Shown piece after piece: positions 63,439-64,000 of a DNA stretch of 64,000 nt. This DNA comes from Salinimicrobium catena. Its GTDB lineage: Bacteria; Bacteroidota; Bacteroidia; Flavobacteriales; Flavobacteriaceae. Position 1 is the first letter of the stretch; every line of letters begins with the position of its first letter. The DNA lies in contig NZ_FNGG01000002.1 in assembly GCF_900102915.1 (NCBI RefSeq), positions 1-64,000 on the forward strand. Reading direction: 5' to 3'. The translations under genes and the position numbers were made by a program. The notes beneath the pieces were generated by a model. It did not search any database, was not told where the DNA came from, and saw only the letters and a list, made by a program, of their open reading frames with translations.

Positions 63439-64000
63439 TTATCTCCAAACGTATTTTTGCTTCTCCCCATTAGGCGCTACAAAGGTCACGCTAATTGGAT
63501 CTGAAGAGTTTCTTCTGGCCATCACTTCCTTTACATCATCAATATCCTCTACAGGGATATTGTCAATGGCGGTTATGAGGGTGCCGGTGAGTCGCTCACT
63601 TTGCATTTGCGGAGTAAGACCACGGGTGATCTTAACCCCGTTCTTTACCTTGTTCCTGGCAAGATCTTCAGAAGACGCGTTGGTCACTTCGAGCCCAATG
63701 GCTTTGATCTGGTAAACCTCATATTTGGTAAGTTTTACCCGAAGGGTTTTTTCTTCCCCGTCGCGAAGCACCTTCACCTGCACTACATCATTCGGTCTTT
63801 TTGAACCTATATAACCTTTAAGATCTGAGAATTTCCTGATCTCAACATTGTCGATCTGGTTAATGATGTCGCCTTCTCTAATTCCACCTTTATCTGCACC
63901 GCTTCCTTGCTCTACCTCGGCAACATAGACCCCTTCGGTAGTGTTTACTTCTATTTCAGCCGGAAGTCTCGAAACCTGGCTTCCTCGTATTCCCAGGATT
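63439..64000 (-). CDS. Deg/HtrA-type serine protease, C-terminal part (5' end outside window)
   Basis: The frame is open to the right edge; 186 C-terminal residues are visible. They begin in the linker LGIRGSQVSRLPAEI and include a PDZ1-type domain (GVYVAEVEQGSGADKGGIREGD, INQIDNVEIRKFSDLKGYIG, quoted by parts) and a second, shorter PDZ (LTGTLITAIDNIPVEDIDDV). This order, with two PDZ domains after the protease, is that of DegP/DegQ. Catalytic residues lie outside. The protein is expected to act in periplasmic protein quality control. A GTG at 63783 is internal, not the start. A terminator follows. Confidence 0.88.
   Translation of the reverse strand, partial: ILGIRGSQVSRLPAEIEVNTTEGVYVAEVEQGSGADKGGIREGDIINQIDNVEIRKFSDLKGYIGSKRPNDVVQVKVLRDGEEKTLRVKLTKYEVYQIKAIGLEVTNASSEDLARNKVKNGVKITRGLTPQMQSERLTGTLITAIDNIPVEDIDDVKEVMARRNSSDPISVTFVAPNGEKQKYVWR

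Overview
The window reads as chromosome of a marine- or soil-type Flavobacteriaceae (Bacteroidota; Gramella/Salegentibacter-like is my guess from general protein character, not from any search). The support is a secreted adhesin with HYR/SprB-like repeats, an outer-membrane TonB-dependent barrel protein with a carboxypeptidase-regulatory domain, DUF2911, DUF3822 and DUF2520 proteins, monomeric NADP-isocitrate dehydrogenase, a ResB/CcsA fusion, and many promoters of the Bacteroidota form TTTG-N19-21-TAnnTTTG. I see no IS element, phage, CRISPR array, rRNA or tRNA. Apart from the adhesin the region is core genome.

Layout. 1-1613: 5' part of a large surface adhesin (minus strand). 2170-6314: pdxH and a tightly packed sixA-ppk1-ppx polyphosphate operon. 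6301-9347: miaE-like gene and dnaX (minus), then the RNase P RNA gene (plus). 9348-12056: P-type cation ATPase. 12105-14491: a four-gene minus operon with rsmD and a DUF3822 gene. 14606-17734: RecD-like helicase, kdsB, DUF2911. 17780-25830: a minus block with a Na+/solute symporter, an overlooked 35-codon membrane ORF, a PIG-L deacetylase, MscS, maf, a UbiA prenyltransferase, an SMR exporter, kdsC and DUF2520. 25959-29249: ResB/CcsA cytochrome c maturation protein. 29283-34966: pirin, NYN/LOTUS protein, CDF transporter, YebC, pterin dehydratase, sugar-nucleotide reductase-like, gcvT. 35109-38172: nnr and hutH. 38142-40068: a STAS-like paralogue and fumC. 40265-45144: a 57-aa membrane protein, a TonB-type receptor, a Spy-like protein, arsC, and prfB with its programmed frameshift. 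45239-48683: zinc metalloprotease and threonine aldolase. 48754-51275: YbaB and an S9 peptidase. 51364-53888: a cysteine-synthase-like gene followed by a serine-palmitoyltransferase-like gene. 54045-55833: WrbA, MarR, YceI. 55905-64000: icd, a gene-free region with a candidate non-coding RNA, rplS, trmD, a coiled-coil membrane protein, a DUF748 protein, a long gap gene and the 3' end of a Deg/HtrA protease.

The most interesting items are these. (1) The cysteine-synthase-like plus SPT-like pair fits the cysteate synthase and cysteate acyltransferase of capnine (sulfonolipid) synthesis, a lipid tied to gliding in this phylum. (2) The WrbA-MarR-YceI locus has two related palindromes, one lying on a near-perfect promoter. 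(3) The region 58238-58431 has strong stems and its own intrinsic terminator on the minus strand but no ORF; it may be a 6S-like RNA. (4) A 35-codon membrane ORF is coupled by TAATG to the PIG-L gene and abuts the symporter. (5) prfB keeps a full AGGAGG-TAT-CTT-TGA-C frameshift site. Where a -7 element is visible, the 5' leaders are short (10-30 nt), and one gene looks leaderless.
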